Assembly: GCA_028673005.1 (NCBI GenBank)
Contig: CM054116.1
Span: forward strand, 82,100,572-82,164,571
Reading direction: 5' to 3'
Origin: Tanypteryx hageni
Taxonomy: Eukaryota; Arthropoda; Insecta; Odonata; Petaluridae
DNA: 64,000 bases
Position 1 is the stretch's first letter. Every line of letters starts with the position of its first letter. A program made the translations under genes and the position numbers. Positions 24,175 to 36,362 of the stretch are shown in pieces. The notes under the pieces are model-generated. The model saw only the letters and a list, made by a program, of their open reading frames with translations, had not been told where the DNA came from and ran no database searches.

Positions 24175-25110
24175 GTTTGGAAAAACCAGACGCGCACTTT
24201 GCCCACAAAGCATCCGTCATAGATGGTGACTTGCCGATTACAAATCTAGCTGTCAGCTGTATGATTTTGCCTCAGTGAGGACTTTCCACTGCTGTGCGGT
24301 TAGGCTTTCAGTGGTTGGGCTGATTTGTCTTTCTTATTACTCTGGTTCCAATTTCGCGGTTTTGATGGTGGGCGTTCCGTCGCCCTTTAGGTCCTCATCC
24401 TTGTAGGTATGGGGAGGTCCTCTTCCCGTCCGGTTCCTGCCCTTGGACGCTTGTGAACGTCCCATGGTTTGACCGTGGCGGAGATGTGCTTTATAGAGCC
24501 ACGGGCGTGACGTAGTAGGTCGTAGAAGACTTGGCTGGCTGTCTCCATCCAGCTTCCTAGTGTGGGGAAACCTATGGCGTTCCTTATTGAGTTGGTAGTT
24601 GTTCCTAGCGGTGGGCGTAATGACCAACGGAGGCACCCGTTCTGCACCACCTCCAGCTTGTCCATCTGTTTCTTCGGATCCGACTGCCTCGGCAGTCGGA
24701 GGGTCGCATTTCCCGCATTCATGCCTAATGCGCCCTTGTGGTGTCTTCACTCCTGGCTGTGAATCTGAGAGTTGGTGTCCGATGAGGTCACACTAAAACC
24801 CCGTCAATCTGGGTGCCTGATTTTCCCGTATCACGTACGGGCGGACCGTTGCGGGAACTGCTCCACTCGTCGTCACAATTTCGGCACTCTCGTGTCTTTC
24901 CCCGATTATAATTTCTATTGCAGGTTTAGCAACGTTGCATTAAGAATAGTAACAATTTTTTATCACTGATGGTGACGGCTACTTCGTGGGTGAAATGCTC
25001 ATAAAAAGGTTGGAAAACGCAGGTCCTGTATTGCAGCCGTCATCATTTATAATTTATCTTGGAGGGATGGTCACTGATTTATAGTAGAAATGCGCATCCA
25101 GTTTTTACAA
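24175..25110. repeat. Diverged fragments of the palindromic MITE family around a LINE piece
   Basis: Blocks at 24188-24260 and 24965-25110 (for example GGTGACGGCTACTTCG and GTAGAAATGCGCATCCAG) match the family of the MITE at 15001-15230. They lie on either side of a GC-rich central part (24300-24900) that includes a LINE fragment. Either several insertions are stacked, or a larger element of this family has caught other DNA. Confidence 0.45.
24375..24725 (-). pseudogene. Non-LTR retrotransposon fragment (after the reverse transcriptase domain)
   Basis: The minus strand encodes KKQMDKLEVVQNGCLRWSL, then SIRNAIGFPTLGSWMETASQ. This resembles the LxxLQVVQNxxLR...GIPTL thumb region that follows the RT domain in Jockey-like LINEs. 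No RT active site, endonuclease or poly-A tail is nearby, so it is a short dead fragment. It is much richer in GC than its surroundings. Confidence 0.55.
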
Positions 25111-25950
25111 TTTTTATGTGAGTGTTGGATTTACATAATATACCAATAGAGCGTAATATTTTTTAAAAATTCAAGGTAAAATAGGGAGCTTTTGAATAGT
25201 TACTGATTTTTTAATAATTACACTACAATTTATTAACTGTTAACTACAGAGTACATTACCTGTCTAGATTTATGAAGATTTAATGAATCGCGTATAAAAG
25301 TTGATCGAAATGAAAATCATGATTATTTTTCAGACCATCCCAAGGGTCAAGTTTTTGGATTTAAGGAGCAACCCTGTTATGTATACGGTGGTATTCACTC
25401 AATTGCTTATTTTTGTCGTAATACGCTGAGATGGATAGTAATATTGTGGCTGCGTCGACTTACCCGTGACGAGTGCTCAACGAGAAGACCACCTAGGAAC
25501 CCCCAGAGTGTGATGTATAGTGATATTACGCCTCTTTATATATTTTCTATTAATGTTTGTCCCTATTGCGTGATTTGTTGTCATGAAGAAAAGAGGTGTA
25601 GTAACTCGTTTTTTTTGTCTCCTCTTTGCTTTGTAATTATCGTCATCTTGGTGGATAAACTCCTACATCTGTATCTAGGTGGAAAATTGGTAGTAGTTAG
25701 CGCAAATAGATAAGAATGGAAGATTATTTTTGATAGAAAAATTAGTTATTTAAAAGGAATTGTAGGTCAAGATAAGAGAAATAAATTTTGAAGGGCAAGC
25801 GGCTTTGTTATCTTGTAATAATTATCTACGATCCTTATCGTCCTGTCAAGAGAAGAGACTCAAAAACAGAATTATCGAACTCGCATTATGGCTGAAATCT
25901 AATTGATAATTTTGATAGCTCCGATGGCCAAAAAAGAGAAAAAACATTGG
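25111..25950. other. Intergenic stretch, nothing recognised
   Basis: AT-rich sequence with no exon or repeat I can support. The open frame at 25444-25713 (plus) has no recognisable domain. Confidence 0.45.
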
Positions 25951-26020
25951 AATTTTTGCTACAAAGCAGTCATCCTCAGTTTAGATTCATCGATAGTCGA
26001 TTAAAAGTAAAAAATCTGCT

Positions 26021-26343
26021 ATCTGTGAATCACCGCCAAAGGATACTTCTTTTTAGATACAATTTGAAGCGAGTTTTTCCACACTTTTTTTTTACTTTGA
26101 AGCTATCTAAATTGCATACAGGATATTTGTGGTTTGGAAATCGGTTAATAAAAATCATTTTCATTATCAAATCAAATCAAAATCAAATCAAATTATCTGT
26201 GAATCACCGCCAAAGGATACTTCTTTTTAGATACAATTTGAAGCCAGTTTTTCCACACTTTTTTTACTTTGAAGCTATCTAAATTGCATACAGGATATTT
26301 GTGGTTTGGAAATCGGTTAATAAAAATCATTTTCATTATCAAA
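26021..26343 (+). repeat. Direct tandem duplication, 174-bp period
   Basis: Unit 1 (26021-26194) starts ATCTGTGAATCACCGCC and ends in an AAATC-type simple run. Unit 2 (26195-26343) repeats it almost exactly through TTTCATTATCAAAT. The few differences (for example GAAGCGAG against GAAGCCAG, and the length of a T run) suggest a recent duplication. The adjacent 25955-26015 resembles the palindromic MITE family. Confidence 0.9.
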
Positions 26344-28983
26344 TTTAGTTTTCTATTTGAATCGCAAGGTTATGAGCATACTGTGAACTAATAAATGAAT
26401 TTTGATATGCATTTGTTCATATTGTAAGGGATTCATAAAGCATCCACAAAAACAGTAGAGATTTTCAGCTTATTTCTTCGTTAAGTTGCTATTAATTGAG
26501 AAAAGTTGCAATTTTTTACTTCATTCATATGTTAATATTTTCCTAGTTGAAGAGAAGATAGTGATACTTTGAACGTAAAATGAATATCTGCTACAATTTC
26601 AATAGTCACGTTAATTATTTATCTACATTTAAAACAGTTATTTCAATTAAACCTAATTTGTATCGAATTGGAAAGTAAACGTAACATTTATTTAGAGCAG
26701 CTCTCTAAGAAGACTTACACACAAATGCACAGAAAAACATTCGCTTATACGCGCGCGTGCACACACACGCACACCCATACACACGCGTCCGCGCGCACAC
26801 ACGCACGCATTGATTCAACCTTTTTATGGCTACTGGGGCCACATAATTAATCGATACTTCTGGAAAGCAATATATAGTTTTAGCTTGAAAAACCACGGAT
26901 AAATATTTGCAAGATACCTGTAGCAACGATGTTTGCATTCAACTCGATATAATTCAATGGACCAAATAGCAAAAGTAATCAAAGCATTGTAGAATTTAGG
27001 GAATAAATCAGTTTAAATTCCTAAAATATATAAGAGAGTAGAGAAAAACACATTAATTCCTCGAGCCTGATAAAAGTTTCAGGTTTCTTATAGATTCCGT
27101 TACGCCTAAAGAACAAAAGATTCAAGCAAAAACATTTTAGGGTATTATTAACCAGAACTTCTCAAAAAATGTTTCTTATCTAGGTCTAAATGTCTATATT
27201 AAATGTAATGAATTGTTTTTTTATTAAGATAAAAGACCCGGATCTGAACCACAAATCGCTCTTTAAATACACAATAAAATGTCCATAAGATATGAATACG
27301 TGATATCGGTTGCTTGCTTGAGCACATTCGAAACTCTAAATCAAAGGTGAGTAACTTACTTTTGCTTTAAGGTCACAAGCTAAGTTTTGACGCACCATGC
27401 TATCTAAAATTTGTAATGAGAAGAGGGTGAAATTGCTATTCATATCATTAATTCGTGGAAACGGAAAGCAGAATGTTTGAAGAAAAAAAACGTTCGCCAT
27501 ATTTCAGGAAACTGACCAAAATGAACACTCGAGTTAAGAGACCGTCGTCGCCTGCGGGATACTAACGTAAACCTCCAAAAGGCCCGTTAAAGAGCTGACC
27601 CTAAAAGAATAAATGTAGCGTAAAATTGCTCATTTCACCGCGTCCGATGAGACTTTTCTTTTTCTCACTAACCAAAATCACCCTTGTAATATGGAGATCC
27701 TCTTTTAGAGCAAAAAAATGAGCAGTTTTCAGAGCAAATAAAATATCATTTTAATTATAATTATTGTTTAAATTTTACATATGGCGTTCCTTCGAATCAG
27801 ATTTTTTTCTGTTCGTCGATAAAGTTTTATCTGTTTTGGAGGAAGAAGTCTTTCTCCGGCTGTTATTCGGTTTCATTGCAGCTATCGCTTCAAAGGTTCT
27901 TTGAGGTCATGCCGTCCCAAACAGCGCAAAAACAGCACAGGAAAAACCGTAGAATGATTTTCAGACGCCTATTAGTCTGACTGTTTGCTTGATAAATTAC
28001 CTAAACAAATTAAAATTGATGTATTAAACACACAGAAATAATGGCTTTGTTCTATTTCTCCCCACCGAAATAAATGTCTTGGCCTACCACTGGCAATTAT
28101 ATCTTATGTTAGTATGAGAGTTAGTGAGAGAGAGAGAGAGAAAAGACTAGTCTCTAAACAGTATTACCAACGTTACGATATATTTATCGCATAGGCCTAT
28201 GAGCTGTATAATAAAATACGGTTTGCGAAATTGCTCGAAGAAACGATGTCGACCTCAATAACGATAAACGCTTTCCTTTTAAGCATTTGATCGCTATTCA
28301 TGTTTCCCAATAGCCGCATGCCACGACACCAACTGTCTCAGTAAAATGGCCGACAAACCATTCCAATCCATGGTCATCGCGGTGGTTTTTGCAGGTATAT
28401 GATAAGAGATATAAACCAGAAGTTGTAGATGACAGATTGAAGGTTATAGCACAACTATGTTTCAAATTTAGGGTTGCGCGATTTATCCGATATGAACCTT
28501 GAGATGCATTAATGCAAAAAATCCATTACATGTGAATGACAGCTACATGACAAATTTCAATTGTCAGAACCTTTTCTGAAACGTTTTACCGCCGGAAATG
28601 AATTCGAATGTTTCGAACTTGGATTTTATATGCAAAGCATAAAATATCTTCGAGTGTTAAACTTGAGCAATTTAGTAGTTTGCTTTATCAAGTGATTTTA
28701 AAGTAAGCTCTCAAAAAAAGTACGTAATTAAAGGCCCACGGCCGCGATGTGCATTAACAGATGGAAATTAAAAAGATGTGTGGAACAACCGTGTTGTTTA
28801 TTAAATCATTTTAAGAACCATATTGTATCAAACAATTAAATTAAGCAGATGTGATATTTAAATCGCCCAGATAATTTTGCTGGATCCAAAGTAGAAAATT
28901 TTGCATCAACGTTTGCCGAAAAGGGTTGGATAAATGTACGATGAAGATGTTACCGCCATATTTAGGAGGCGTTTACATTAGTG
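26344..28983. other. Intergenic stretch with simple repeats only
   Basis: Apart from the alternating purine-pyrimidine microsatellite at 26747-26810 and a short (GA)n at about 28124-28141, I see no gene, transposon end or structured repeat. Confidence 0.5.
26747..26810. repeat. (CA)n/(CG)n microsatellite
   Basis: Alternating purine-pyrimidine run of CACACA and CGCGCG segments, the kind of sequence that can adopt Z-DNA. Open frames through it are low-complexity artefacts. Confidence 0.85.
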
Positions 28984-29246
28984 GTGTGTAACCTTTTTGT
29001 ATGGCGGGCCGCATTTGTAGATGTAAGTGCATTGGCATTAGCAGTCGCGAGTATCTCGGCGGGCAGGATTAGAATTTACATGGTATCTTATTCAAGTGAT
29101 CATACATAATTTTTTTAATTATAATCAAATCTAAATAATTTTTAGCGTTAAATATTAAATAGGCAAGGTATTATGGCAACGGTTTTTATTAAAATATGCG
29201 AAATTAACAGTATTAAATATCATGGACCACATCCTCATCAAAATTT
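28984..29246 (+). mobile_element. Truncated copy of the hAT MITE at 58084-58415
   Basis: Similar to the MITE at 58084 from the terminal part (TGTGTAACCTTTTTG, then TGGCGGGCCGC) through TTTTTAGCGTTAAAT to about 29246, where homology stops before the right end. No transposase. Confidence 0.7.
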
Positions 29247-29553
29247 CGTTCATCCAAAATAGTCTTGATCAAGCTGTGAATAGACGGAATTTATGAACAG
29301 CGTGCTGGATACATGCGAAATTAGAAAGGCAGAAAAATTGTGCTCCGGAGTAGAAAGACGGAATAAAGGGGATTTCTGGAGTAGAGGATAATCATCATGC
29401 GGATCATTCGCGTTGGCAACAGGGAAAAGTAGGGAATTGCACTCCTCTGGCATATATGAGGAAAATAAAAAAATCGTATATGTAGTTCAAAGTATTACAT
29501 AATAAGGATAAATAAAATAACAATAAATTTTATCGAAGTTGAACGGTTTAGGT

Positions 29554-30044
29554 CAGGGATCTCAAACTTGAGGCCCGCGAAGTAAATTGCAATATGTTTT
29601 GCTACACTGCTCAATCTTAAATGCATTTCTTATAAAATATTTCGCGCGAATCTTTGTAAATGACCTAAGAAATTTAAGATGTGTATTGGATCAGCACTTT
29701 TAAAGTATACTCGGTTTATTGATCATTTCCATTTATAAAAGCCCTGCACAGTTGGGATACAAAAGAATGTTCTTCCTCCTGCTAGCGTGTTTTTTCGGTG
29801 CCCAGAAGTACCAAACCCTCGACGCCGAATCTAGTATTTTTTTAAGGTAAGCTTTAAGACCGCTTCATAAGATTGGGGTGATTTCTCCTTTTGTGGAAAG
29901 GTAGAGTGAATGTCCAAAGGATATAAAACGGTGTGAGAACTGGGAAAGTTTGGAATGCGGCCAGCGGCTTCAGTACGTTGTCCGCGTATTTGGTGGAGGA
30001 CCTTCATGCGGCCCGCGCACCAATGTGAGTTTGAGAGACATCTT
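29554..30044. mobile_element. hAT MITE, 491 bp, with 7-of-8 target duplication
   Basis: The left end reads CAGGGATCTCAAACTTGAGG and the right end, reverse complemented, AAGATGTCTCTCAAACTCAC, each followed by GGCCCGCG-like sequence. Flanking octamers GTTTAGGT (29546-29553) and GTTTAGGC (30045-30052) differ at one place. No coding potential. Such ends are typical of hAT non-autonomous elements. Confidence 0.75.
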
Positions 30045-30052
30045 GTTTAGGC

Positions 30053-30558
30053 AGAGGGTGCGAGCTGGGTGTTGTCGCGCCGCGGCCCACACTTCAACCT
30101 GATCTTTCGTATTGCCCTTTCCCTCACCTCCCACAAAACCCGGTCAAGTTTCAGTGGACGCCCACGAAAGTTTAAAATATATGCGGCTAGTGGAAGAGGT
30201 AAAGAAACGCATCTACATGTCATTACACCTGCATCAACATGATACCCTGCTATACACCAGACTTGAATATGTTGTTATGATCTCCGATTGTTCTAGGAAA
30301 CAATATTCTCGACATAGCACCGTCATAGAGTCTATCTTACGTATTTTATCATCGTGTCTCGCCTTCCTGTATAGGTGGGTGATTCAATTATTCCTATTAA
30401 TTCCTCAGCTAAGTTAATCATAAAAAGTATTGAAAAAAATAAAATCTTTAGGAGGGGGATAAAGGAGACAGGAAAATGGTAATGAGCGGAAGTACGAAAG
30501 ATTGAAATCAAAATCTATTATATCCCCTCAACAGTTTGATCTTTAGATTCCTTGAGAG
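30053..30558. other. Intergenic stretch, no gene recognised
   Basis: Somewhat GC-richer at its start (GCGCCGCGGCCC near 30080). An open frame at 30112-30417 (plus) has no recognisable domain and no supporting splice or transposon signals. Confidence 0.4.
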
Positions 30559-33500
30559 AAGGCTGACCATATCCCAACAAGGCGAAAACGGGACATTTCC
30601 CATGAAGGAAACGGGAAAAAACGGGACAATTTTTTCTCACGACTATTTTAAAAAGGGTGGTTTATATCACTCAAATAAATACATGATTTGAAGGAATTGG
30701 AGATTTTCTGTAGATTGGAAATTTATCTTAAGTTATTTATTTATCTTAAGTAGAGAGAAAATACCCATACTACATGCGTTCATATGGTCTCAGCAGCATA
30801 AGATGAAATGAGTTTTTAATTCCAAAAAGCTCTTTTTTGAAATGAAAAATTATTCTCCGCTACGTAAACAGTTTTTTCAAGGAAAGAGTAATCATAATAG
30901 GAATGAAATTCATTATGAAAACGTTTGCATTCCTTTTTAGCTCTCAATTTTAATATAATAGTAAACTACTTATATTATATTTTTTGCCGAATATTTTATT
31001 TTATATATTCTAAACGTTAAAATAATTGCGAAATAATTTAGTGTATAAAAATTAATCGTAAACTTTTTTAAAAGTTGAGCGATAAGTTTCAAATAAAAAG
31101 TCAGAAATGCTACAAGTCTATTAGAAGGAAAAAGACAATTTTTAAATAATTATTTTACTTGCGATACAGATAGGGTTTTTAAATTAAATATTACCGTTAG
31201 ATAAGATCATTTGATCTCATTTCGGTAGCAATATATATGATAAAATCAAACAGTGAGGAACCAATTTATTTAAAAATTAGATAAATAACATGCTAATTCT
31301 AAGGCCCATTGGATAGAATTAAATATTTGCTTTATTGATTAAAAATAAAAATTGAAGGATAAGAACTGCATAAAACCTCCTTTTTCCAAGTTCTTCATTC
31401 TTGTTTATTTACCATAGAAAAACTTACATTTCTTGCGTTTCAGTAATACAGAAAGTATAATTATATTTATACAGTTTAAACAAGAAACGACAACTAAGGC
31501 AAAAAATACTAAAAATCTTTACTTATTATCAATGTTTAGTAGTTAAGCTAAGTTATATTTTCTAGGGAGCTTATTTTCTTTAACAAATTTTTATCTTTTA
31601 CAATTTTGTCATGTAAATGTCATGTCATGTAAAAGTTCACACACACGATTAGCATTGCTTTCATAGTATCGATGCTTATTCTCGATTTTTCATTCGACCA
31701 AATTTTGTTCATGAGAGAGAATATTTTTTCAACTGAGGCAGTTTTTCCTGGAAGACAAAACCAATTCGACGTTTTTTTTTAATCTTCATAGGCTACAGAT
31801 TTGAAATTCATTTCCAAAAATATTTCGACCCATTTATTTGAGGTAGATATATTTTCTGAGATCCAAATTCCTATCTTTCTAGTAATAATTGATTTCATAC
31901 AAACCCATTGGTCAAATAATTGTGTTTTATCTACTCCTATGCGACTGAAATGATCTTTAGTTTCTTCCTAACTGTTATGTATCTCTTTTCATTGAGGAAC
32001 TGTTTTAATAATATTCTACAATGGTTGAATTAAAATTTGAAATGATTTCACAAAACTCGGATGCATTTATCTTTTTATATTCCACCAGCGACTTAAGTTG
32101 AATTCTTACATATATTGTAATAAAACTTTCTTCATTCTTAGCAATAAGGACTTCATTAAGAGATTTAACACCCAAGGCTACTTCAGTTCCCGAAACATCT
32201 GTTTTTCCTATAGATTCTACTGCTTCTGAAATGTTGAAATTTGATCTCTGGCAAACGATTACCATAATTTTAGGTAGGAATCTTCAAATTGGTTTTCAAA
32301 ATCATTGGACACTTTTTTGTGAAAGAAAGTAAGAACGTAACACATTAAACATTTCTAGTATTCTGTCTAACGCAGGTCCTAAGGATAAAAATCTAGTGTT
32401 TCCATGTTCTAATAACTTAGAATAATCTTCTCCTGCAAATTTACAAGTCTTTGAGCTCATGAAATCTAACTGCAATTTTGTGAAAATAATTGTAAACTTT
32501 AACCGCAAAGCATTCAACATCAAATGGCAAACAGTCAATAGCACATTGAAGACAGTTGTGTATGATATGTGCACCGCAACCAATTCCAATAATATTCCTT
32601 GAAAATTGGTGTTTACATTATCGGCACAAAATCCTACAATCTTGTTTTGCAAACAATACTTATTTTCAACGTCAATTAGCAGGTTGCATTTTAAATCGGA
32701 TGTATCACCAGGTTAAGAAGCAAACTCTAAGATTTTAGTTCGAACACCATTATCTGGTAAGAAATACCGAACAGCAACAGGAAAAAGTTTGTTCTCTTTT
32801 TTGTTTGAAGCATCTAAACTAATAGTTACACTATTGCTTTTAATTAAATCCACGGAAACTTGCTCTAATACATAAGTTGACAAAACACTGCAAATAATTG
32901 CTTCCGATTTGGTACGGGCAGATGAAAACTTAGGTTGGTAAATCTTTTTGATCAAACTAGACAAGCAATCATTTGTGCGAAAACTCTGACCGTGACGCAC
33001 TGTATGAAATGCAAAAAGAGTTTCACTGGCTGCAATTTTTTCACATGTCGAATTCTCTGGTGAATAAAAAGTTTATACTTTTACATTTTCTCTATCTTTA
33101 TGTCTTCGGCTTTGCAGGTGTTGAATTATGTCTCTTTTACCTCCATGAGCAACAGACAAATGAACACCGCAGATTCAACAGTACACCTTAGAATTGTCAT
33201 TTACGGAAGTTCTGTCCTGTTTAATAAATTTAAACTCTATTTGTAGGTCCTCGTTAAATGAACAAATTCTCTTCGCCATTTTCTTATTATTATGGGTTAC
33301 TAAAAATATACATATAAAAAATTATTTTAAAAGCTTGTAAATCTCAGCCAACTCATAAGAAATGTAATTTACGAAATGAAAGTAAATAATATTTGCTTAA
33401 TATCGAGCAAGATAAAAAATGATCACCAAGACAATAATGTAATCAAACAAAGCAATTCTATTCAAAAAGTGGTTTTTTATAGTAATTAAATTTTTTGTGT

Positions 33501-34095
33501 CTCATTTATTACGTCTATGTACATTATTATAAAATAGTAAGATGTGCTAATAATTCCAATGAAATTTCATAAGTATAAATTGTCACTAAATAAGCGAATT
33601 AGTAATCTTACCTTTCACAAGAATTTCTTTTGATTTTATCCCACCATGACAATGTATACAACTACCTCTGCTTTCTTCAATTCATGTAACACTGAGCTTC
33701 GAAGATAATACGATCGTAGAAAAGCTAAGAAGGATGTAACAGCTGAATAAAAGCCTTACACAGACATTCTTTTTTTAAGCGAATTAGAACGAACCATTAA
33801 TTCTGTGACAATGTTGATGCTTCGGCCTTGATTTGTTTGAATACCTCGAATAAATCTGTGTACCTGTTCTATAAAGTGACAACTTAGCCTTATTCTCACT
33901 TTCCTAAACAGAGAAATATTCTCAGTTAAAATCTATTATTAACCATATTTTGAGAAAATTAGAAAGTCTGAATTTTAATCTCGAAAAGCTTTGAAACTGG
34001 AATAAAAGAATTTTTTTGCCGAAAACGACGGGACGGTCTGGAAACGGCCCGAAAACGGGTCTGTCCCGGAGAAAGCGGGACGTGTGGTCGGCCTA
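30559..34095 (-). mobile_element. BED-type hAT transposon, copy 2, inverted relative to copy 1
   Basis: The left end reads AAGGCTGACCATATCCCAAC and the right end, reverse complemented, TAGGCCGACCACACGTCCCG. The interior follows copy 1 (7058-10462) throughout in inverse orientation. It has small extra segments near both ends, rich in GGGAC, that copy 1 lacks. To the right (34096-34166) comes sequence from the ZMYM1-type hAT next to copy 1. To the left no such flank is seen; the octamers CTTGAGAG and CTTAAAGG match only in part. Confidence 0.85.
31620..33279 (-). pseudogene. hAT transposase, BED-type zinc finger, copy 2 (broken)
   Basis: Same protein as at 7631-9410. It begins MAKRICSFNEDLQIEFKF at 33279. 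A TGA at 33177-33175 falls inside the zinc finger, between the two cysteines. Later blocks are clear: HGQSFRTNDCLSSLIKK (about 33000), IVGFCADNVNTNF (about 32640), KLLEHGNTRFLSLGPALDRI (about 32400), and the C-terminal LMNK...NEKSRISIDTMK part, ending at 31620. Some positions, such as FCADNVNTNF, look closer to the family consensus than copy 1 does. Stops and frameshifts make it inactive. Confidence 0.8.
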
Positions 34096-34166
34096 CTTAA
34101 AGGTAGCATTTCTGCGTGTGAAGTTGAATCATTAATTATTATAGAGTTTCACTTCAAAGTATCTGT
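34096..34166 (+). pseudogene. 71-bp piece of the ZMYM1-type hAT transposase attached to hAT copy 2
   Basis: This stretch (starting CTTAAAGGTAGCATTTCTGC) equals the sequence flanking copy 1 on the reverse strand (7057 down to about 6987) with four differences by my count. It keeps the same reading frame. Similarity ends abruptly near 34166. Confidence 0.85.
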
Positions 34167-34453
34167 AATTTTTGGTATTCAAGTATAAATTTTTATTTAT
34201 ATCAAGGCAATCAGAAAAAATAATTTCAACAAATTAATGTTTGCGACTTTGAAAAAAACGGTAAAGGAAATTAAAATGCGACTTTGACACCTTAAAATTT
34301 TTATTAATATTTTTGCTACATTTTTGGTGAAATCAATCCAGAAGTATTTTTAGTATATTTTTGGCGTTTAGAGAAGCAAGTCATCCAATTGCTTGAACAT
34401 TTAGTTCTCGTGTCGGGAGAGCTGATGACACTTCGAGAACGACATCAGTTTAT

Positions 34454-34632
34454 GAGAAATTTTTCTCGGGTTACTGCTCGGGTCATGGCGTCGTTCAGGA
34501 CCAACGTTTCGGCGTCTGACTTCGACGCCATCTTCAGGGTTACTGATGACGAAGATGGCGTCGAAGTCAGACGCCGAACCGTTGGTCCTGAACGACGACA
34601 TGACACGGGCAGCAAACCGAGAAAAATTTCTC
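34454..34632. repeat. Long hairpin, 82-bp arms with 15-bp loop
   Basis: The left arm 34454-34535 contains TTCGGCGTCTGACTTCGACG; the right arm 34551-34632 is its near-perfect reverse complement. Both strands therefore encode nearly the same short peptide by chance (each has MRNFSR). Arms are GC-rich compared with the region. It is probably a foldback-type repeat; no transposase or target duplication was found. It lies about 1.7 kb downstream of the receptor stop codon. Confidence 0.85.
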
Positions 34633-34734
34633 ATATTCATTTGCCGGGAAAACTTCAAATCTTTCGACATCACTTTAATCTGCAAGTACGTCACATTCAC
34701 TCCAAATAGAGTGATGTACAAGAGAAAGCATTAA

Positions 34735-36362
34735 CAAAAAATGAGATCACGTTGAAAAAAGTCTCACATTAAAGCATTCACACTAACTCCATAGTAAAAT
34801 ACGAGGCAATGTTTTTTGTTCGAGATAGAACCACTGGATCGATTGCTTATAATATCTGAGTACATCATTAAAGGGTTAAATAAAGTGTCGACATGATGAA
34901 AATGTAATGAGAGATGGGTGTGAAAAAATATTCGGTGATAATAATTTGTGGGTGAAGATGATATCGTTTGATATTTTAATGAGAAAGATGATTATACAGG
35001 AAACTGTACCTGCCAGATCCTTCATAAATCTATCAACGAACGTGGTCTTTCCAATCCTAAGTATTAATTGCATTGCTAGCAGTCTTCTTGCCTTGCGGCA
35101 ATATAGTTTGCGTGTTTCAAAAATTTTGATCGGCGATTCTTGTAATACACCACACTATTAAGTGACAGAGAGGGAGAATCCTGCACTGATGACACTTTCT
35201 AACACGAATGAGTCCTTACCATGCATTTGTTTGGAAGAACACTGATGACTTCCGAGTTAGCATGCACATTTTATGTCTTCGTTGTTTCGTCAGCACTCGG
35301 TATTAATAGGGGTTTTAATAAAAAATATAATGTCTTTTAAACCTCCTTAAAAATACAAGACTTTTAGCTACACAGTATTATTTACATACGACCTCGTACT
35401 GATAGAATAGCGCTGTAAGCTTACACATTATTCTGAGAGTAATTTTAAATTTGCTCTTTAAATTAACTCAAAAGTGATGAGCTAAATCAATCACACGAAA
35501 TATGAATGAAACCAGTTATTTAATCTCAAAAATTTACCTTCCATCATTTACATGTGCCTTTATTGCCAACTGACTTCCGGTCATTCTAGATATTGCTGAC
35601 TTTTTAAATCCAATTCTTATATTCCTCATATTTTGCTGAAGTTTTTATTTTAATTTCATCATTATTTTTTTTTTAAATATTGAAAACTGTTACAGCTAAC
35701 AGAATAAAGAAAAATCACCCCTGTTGGATTAAGGAAAACTATTTTTCCTAAATATCTTCATAAAGAAATTATAATACTAGGGCAGAGATGTAATAATTCA
35801 CAACGAATTAAATTACATGAGCCAAGTATAATGGTACCTGAATGGATATTGGAATTTGATTTTGTTTTGTAAAAATATAATTTATTCAACACGAGGAAAA
35901 TTATATTAAAAAGGCATGTAATGGTAAAAATGAGTTTCCATTCAATCTCCTAGCAATAGAAACTCAACGGGAAATAGATTGATGATGTCCGGAACGTTTT
36001 CATTCCGTCAAATTCGTTGCCTTTTTATCATAATCAAACGAAACCGACGAGATTCTGAGAGAGAAATTAAAACTTCCTTCGATTTCACTAGATAAGTGTC
36101 ACTTGGCAGCACTAGCAAAGGGAAGGTTTTTGTAGAGATTACTTCGCAGCATCCCATCTTCTATTGGCAGGTATCATAAAGAAAGTTTTTTTTAACATCA
36201 TTTACCGCGATGTGGTTTCCTCATACAGATCTCTAACAGAGTAGATTTGAGATTCAAACTCGTACCATCCTTTTACTCCAGAAAAACCTGCGGAGGATTC
36301 ATTTTCGAGGAAGAGGAACGAGTTCGATCGGTTCTTTCCCGTTTTGCAATCCTTTTCCTTCG
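34735..36362. other. Receptor 3' UTR and downstream flank, no other gene seen
   Basis: AT-rich sequence. The first few hundred bases after the receptor stop (below 36363) should be 3' UTR; a possible AATAAA lies at 35886-35881 on the minus strand. Open frames at 34876-35161 on both strands have no recognisable domain. Confidence 0.4.
35881..35886 (-). terminator. Possible polyadenylation signal (AATAAA) for the receptor gene
   Basis: AATAAA on the minus strand about 480 bases after the receptor stop codon, in AT-rich sequence. Plausible but not unique. Confidence 0.35.

Noticed and set aside
25320..25460. Possible duplicated chitinase exon 1 (CATCCCAAGGGTCAAG resembles part of it)
   Set aside because: The similarity is only a few bases and no GH18 reading frame is present.
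26668..26938. Cys/Arg/His-rich open frames
   Set aside because: Translations of the CA/CG microsatellite.
34389..34734. Overlapping open frames on both strands with similar peptides
   Set aside because: The similarity follows from the 82-bp inverted repeat, not from two genes.
34876..35161. Small minus open frame with GKTTF resembling a P-loop end
   Set aside because: No other kinase or ATPase motif, frame soon interrupted, no splice sites supporting an exon.
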